Shown piece after piece: positions 14,391 through 15,204 of a stretch of DNA of 15,204 nucleotides. The number at the start of each line of letters is the position of its first letter. Position 1 is the stretch's first letter. The notes under the pieces were generated by a model. That model saw nothing but the letters and a program-made list of their open reading frames with translations, ran no database searches and had not been told where the DNA came from. Position numbers and translations under genes: made by a program. The stretch comes from Bacillota bacterium. GTDB lineage: Bacteria; Bacillota; Dethiobacteria; DTU022. Where the stretch lies: positions 1 through 15,204 of the forward strand of contig JAAYGO010000179.1 of the NCBI GenBank assembly GCA_012727685.1, read 5' to 3'.

Positions 14391-14428
14391 CTCGGGGAAG
14401 CGTTCTCCCGGGTCACGCTCCTTCTCAT
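14387..14428 (-). CDS. Possible 13-codon upstream open reading frame overlapping nusG start
   Basis: ATG at 14426-14428 opens a frame MRRSVTRENASPR that ends in TGA at 14387-14389; the stop overlaps the nusG start as ATGA. A moderate ribosome binding site (AGAAGG) lies 5 nt before the ATG. Translation of this frame could deliver ribosomes to nusG, which lacks a well-placed site. It may equally be chance; the peptide resembles nothing I know. Confidence 0.3.
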   Translation of the reverse strand: MRRSVTRENASPR

Positions 14429-14462
14429 CTCAACCTTCTATCCTCACATTTATCCTCCGCAA

Positions 14463-14654
14463 TTAGCGAATAATCAACCGTAGAATCGCCAGAAAAATAT
14501 TATCGATGCCCCAAAAAAAGAGGCCGATGACCACCACGGTCCCCAGGACAATACCGGTAAAAACTGTAAATTCACGCTTTGTCGGCCAGTGTACCTTTTT
14601 CAGTTCAAGCCTAATCTCATACAAGTACTTGCCGATTCGCCTTAAGAATTTCAC
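14463..14654 (-). CDS. secE: Preprotein translocase subunit SecE
   Basis: SecE, 63 residues, the short single-span Gram-positive form that clamps SecY in the Sec translocon. An N-terminal amphipathic stretch with the family motif ELKKVHWPTKREF (about 17-29) is followed by one hydrophobic membrane segment, roughly residues 30-50 (VFTGIVLGTVVVIGLFFWGI). The start is GTG at 14654; GAGAGG lies 12 nt upstream, somewhat far, and no other start codon is in frame before the upstream stop. It sits between rpmG (49 nt) and nusG (72 nt), the widespread order rpmG-secE-nusG. Confidence 0.95.
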   Translation of the reverse strand: MKFLRRIGKYLYEIRLELKKVHWPTKREFTVFTGIVLGTVVVIGLFFWGIDNIFLAILRLIIR

Positions 14655-14703
14655 CTTTGTTTCTAACCTCTCTTAAAGGAATAACCGGATCGCTGCTTAG
14701 CTG

Positions 14704-14853
14704 CTACTTTGTTTCTTTGTGTACGGTTTGCTCATTGCACCGCGCGCAGTATTTTTTCAGCTCAATCCTGTCCGGGTCATTCTTCTTGTTCTTACGGGTG
14801 GTATAATTCCGTTCCTGGCATTTTGTGCAAGCTAGATGTATTGTTACCCGCAT
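14704..14853 (-). CDS. rpmG: 50S ribosomal protein L33, zinc-binding form
   Basis: L33, 49 residues, a small large-subunit protein near the E site. The sequence begins MRVTIHLACTKCQERNYTT and ends ELKKYCARCNEQTVHKETK. Two CxxC pairs (C9/C12 and C36/C39) show the zinc-binding form; zinc-free paralogues, where they exist, replace it under zinc shortage. ATG at 14853 has AAGGTGGG about 9 nt upstream. It is the first gene after the promoter at 14897-14924 and is followed by secE. No tRNA gene lies between it and its neighbours. Confidence 0.97.
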   Translation of the reverse strand: MRVTIHLACTKCQERNYTTRKNKKNDPDRIELKKYCARCNEQTVHKETK

Positions 14854-14896
14854 GATCTGGTCCCACCTTTTCTAAATAAAAGATGTACTTAAAAAA

Positions 14897-14924
14897 CTTA
14901 TCATATAATTACCCATACTGTCAA
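14897..14924 (-). promoter_or_regulatory. Sigma-A type promoter for rpmG-secE-nusG-rplKA-rplJL
   Basis: A perfect TTGACA -35 box (14919-14924) is followed after 16 bp by GATAAG (14897-14902, four of six consensus bases) inside an AT-rich stretch. Predicted transcription starts near 14890, giving a short leader of some 35-40 nt before rpmG. It lies directly behind the tuf terminator. Confidence 0.72.
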
Positions 14925-14959
14925 TAAACATAAATGAAGGGCGGGGTTATCTCCCGCCC
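14925..14959 (-). terminator. Intrinsic terminator after the right-hand tuf
   Basis: GGGCGGG (14953-14959) pairs with CCCGCCC (14939-14945) across a 7-nt loop, a very stable GC stem, followed by an interrupted U-rich run UUCAUUUAUGUUUA (14925-14938). It begins about 20 nt after the tuf stop codon. The U-tract is imperfect, so some read-through into rpmG is possible. Confidence 0.8.
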
Positions 14960-14978
14960 CCCAAGCAAAAAACTTAAA

Positions 14979-15204
14979 TTACTCGATGATATCGGTGACG
15001 ACGCCGGCGCCGACGGTGCGTCCCCCTTCGCGAATGGCGAAACGCAGGCCTTCCTCAATGGCGATGGGGGTAATCAACTCAATCTGCATGTTCACATTGT
15101 CGCCGGGCATAACCATCTCCACCCCTTCGGGAAGGAAAATGGTCCCCGTCACGTCGGTGGTCCGGAAATAAAACTGCGGCCGGTAACCCGGGAAAAACGG
15201 CGTA
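14979..15204 (-). CDS. tuf: Elongation factor Tu, C-terminal part (gene runs off the right edge)
   Basis: The last 74 residues of EF-Tu, domain 3, which binds the tRNA T-stem and contacts EF-Ts. The text TPFFPGYRPQFYFRTTDVTG, EGVEMVMPGDNVNM and the end GGRTVGAGVVTDIIE is diagnostic. The stop is TAA at 14979-14981. A terminator and a promoter follow before rpmG. This is a second tuf gene beside the one starting at the left edge; both point the same way. Confidence 0.97.
   Translation of the reverse strand, partial: TPFFPGYRPQFYFRTTDVTGTIFLPEGVEMVMPGDNVNMQIELITPIAIEEGLRFAIREGGRTVGAGVVTDIIE

Noticed and set aside
14443..14456. GGAGG followed by ATG-TGA, a start-stop element between secE and nusG
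   Set aside because: A two-codon match can arise by chance, and the spacing of 4 nt is short; nothing else supports it.
14655..14703. tRNA gene near rpmG/secE, as seen beside tuf or secE in some bacteria
   Set aside because: The spacer is only 49 nt, and no cloverleaf or T-loop sequence is present.

Overview
The window is a dense translation and transcription housekeeping block, with every gene on the minus strand. Gene content, gene order and protein sequences point to the Firmicutes, class Clostridia, most likely a Peptococcaceae/Moorella-like lineage. The reasons are a Clostridia-type EF-G (NKMD followed by IVGADF), a small L7Ae-family protein between rpoC and rpsL, RpoC and L33 very close to Firmicute versions, GGAGG ribosome binding sites, and a tuf gene at both ends of the cluster. 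The species cannot be named from the sequence alone.

In transcription order (right to left) the layout is: 3' end of one tuf, terminator, promoter, rpmG, secE, nusG, rplK, rplA, L10 leader with attenuator, rplJ, rplL, terminator, promoter, rpoB, rpoC, promoter, L7Ae-family gene, rpsL, rpsG, fusA, 5' end of a second tuf. All fourteen coding genes are recognisable, and the twelve complete ones look intact. No tRNA, rRNA, CRISPR array, insertion sequence or phage gene is visible.

Three good sigma-A type promoters divide the block into three units. The first (TTGACA, 16 bp, GATAAG, 14897-14924) drives rpmG through rplL. The second (TTGACA, 17 bp, TATCAT, 11257-11285) drives rpoB-rpoC and lies right after a strong terminator. 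The third (TTGACA, 17 bp, TAAAAT, 3536-3564) starts just after the rpoC stop and drives the str unit (L7Ae, S12, S7, EF-G, EF-Tu). No terminator was found between rpoC and the str unit, so read-through probably adds to it.

The products work together. L33, L11, L1, L10 and L12 are large-subunit proteins and S12 and S7 small-subunit proteins. EF-G and EF-Tu bind the L11/L10-L12 stalk. SecE belongs to the protein translocon, and NusG acts on the RNA polymerase made by rpoB and rpoC.

No clearly new system is present. The points most worth a second look are the roughly 130-residue, very acidic C-terminal tail of RpoB, the terminator-to-promoter junctions sharing a 10-mer, the readable terminator/antiterminator switch in the L10 leader, a 7-bp periodic repeat behind it, the unusual nusG translation start with an overlapping 13-codon upstream frame, and structured leaders ahead of rpoB, the L7Ae gene and fusA. 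The window begins and ends inside tuf genes, which may mean it is a contig cut at a near-identical repeat.
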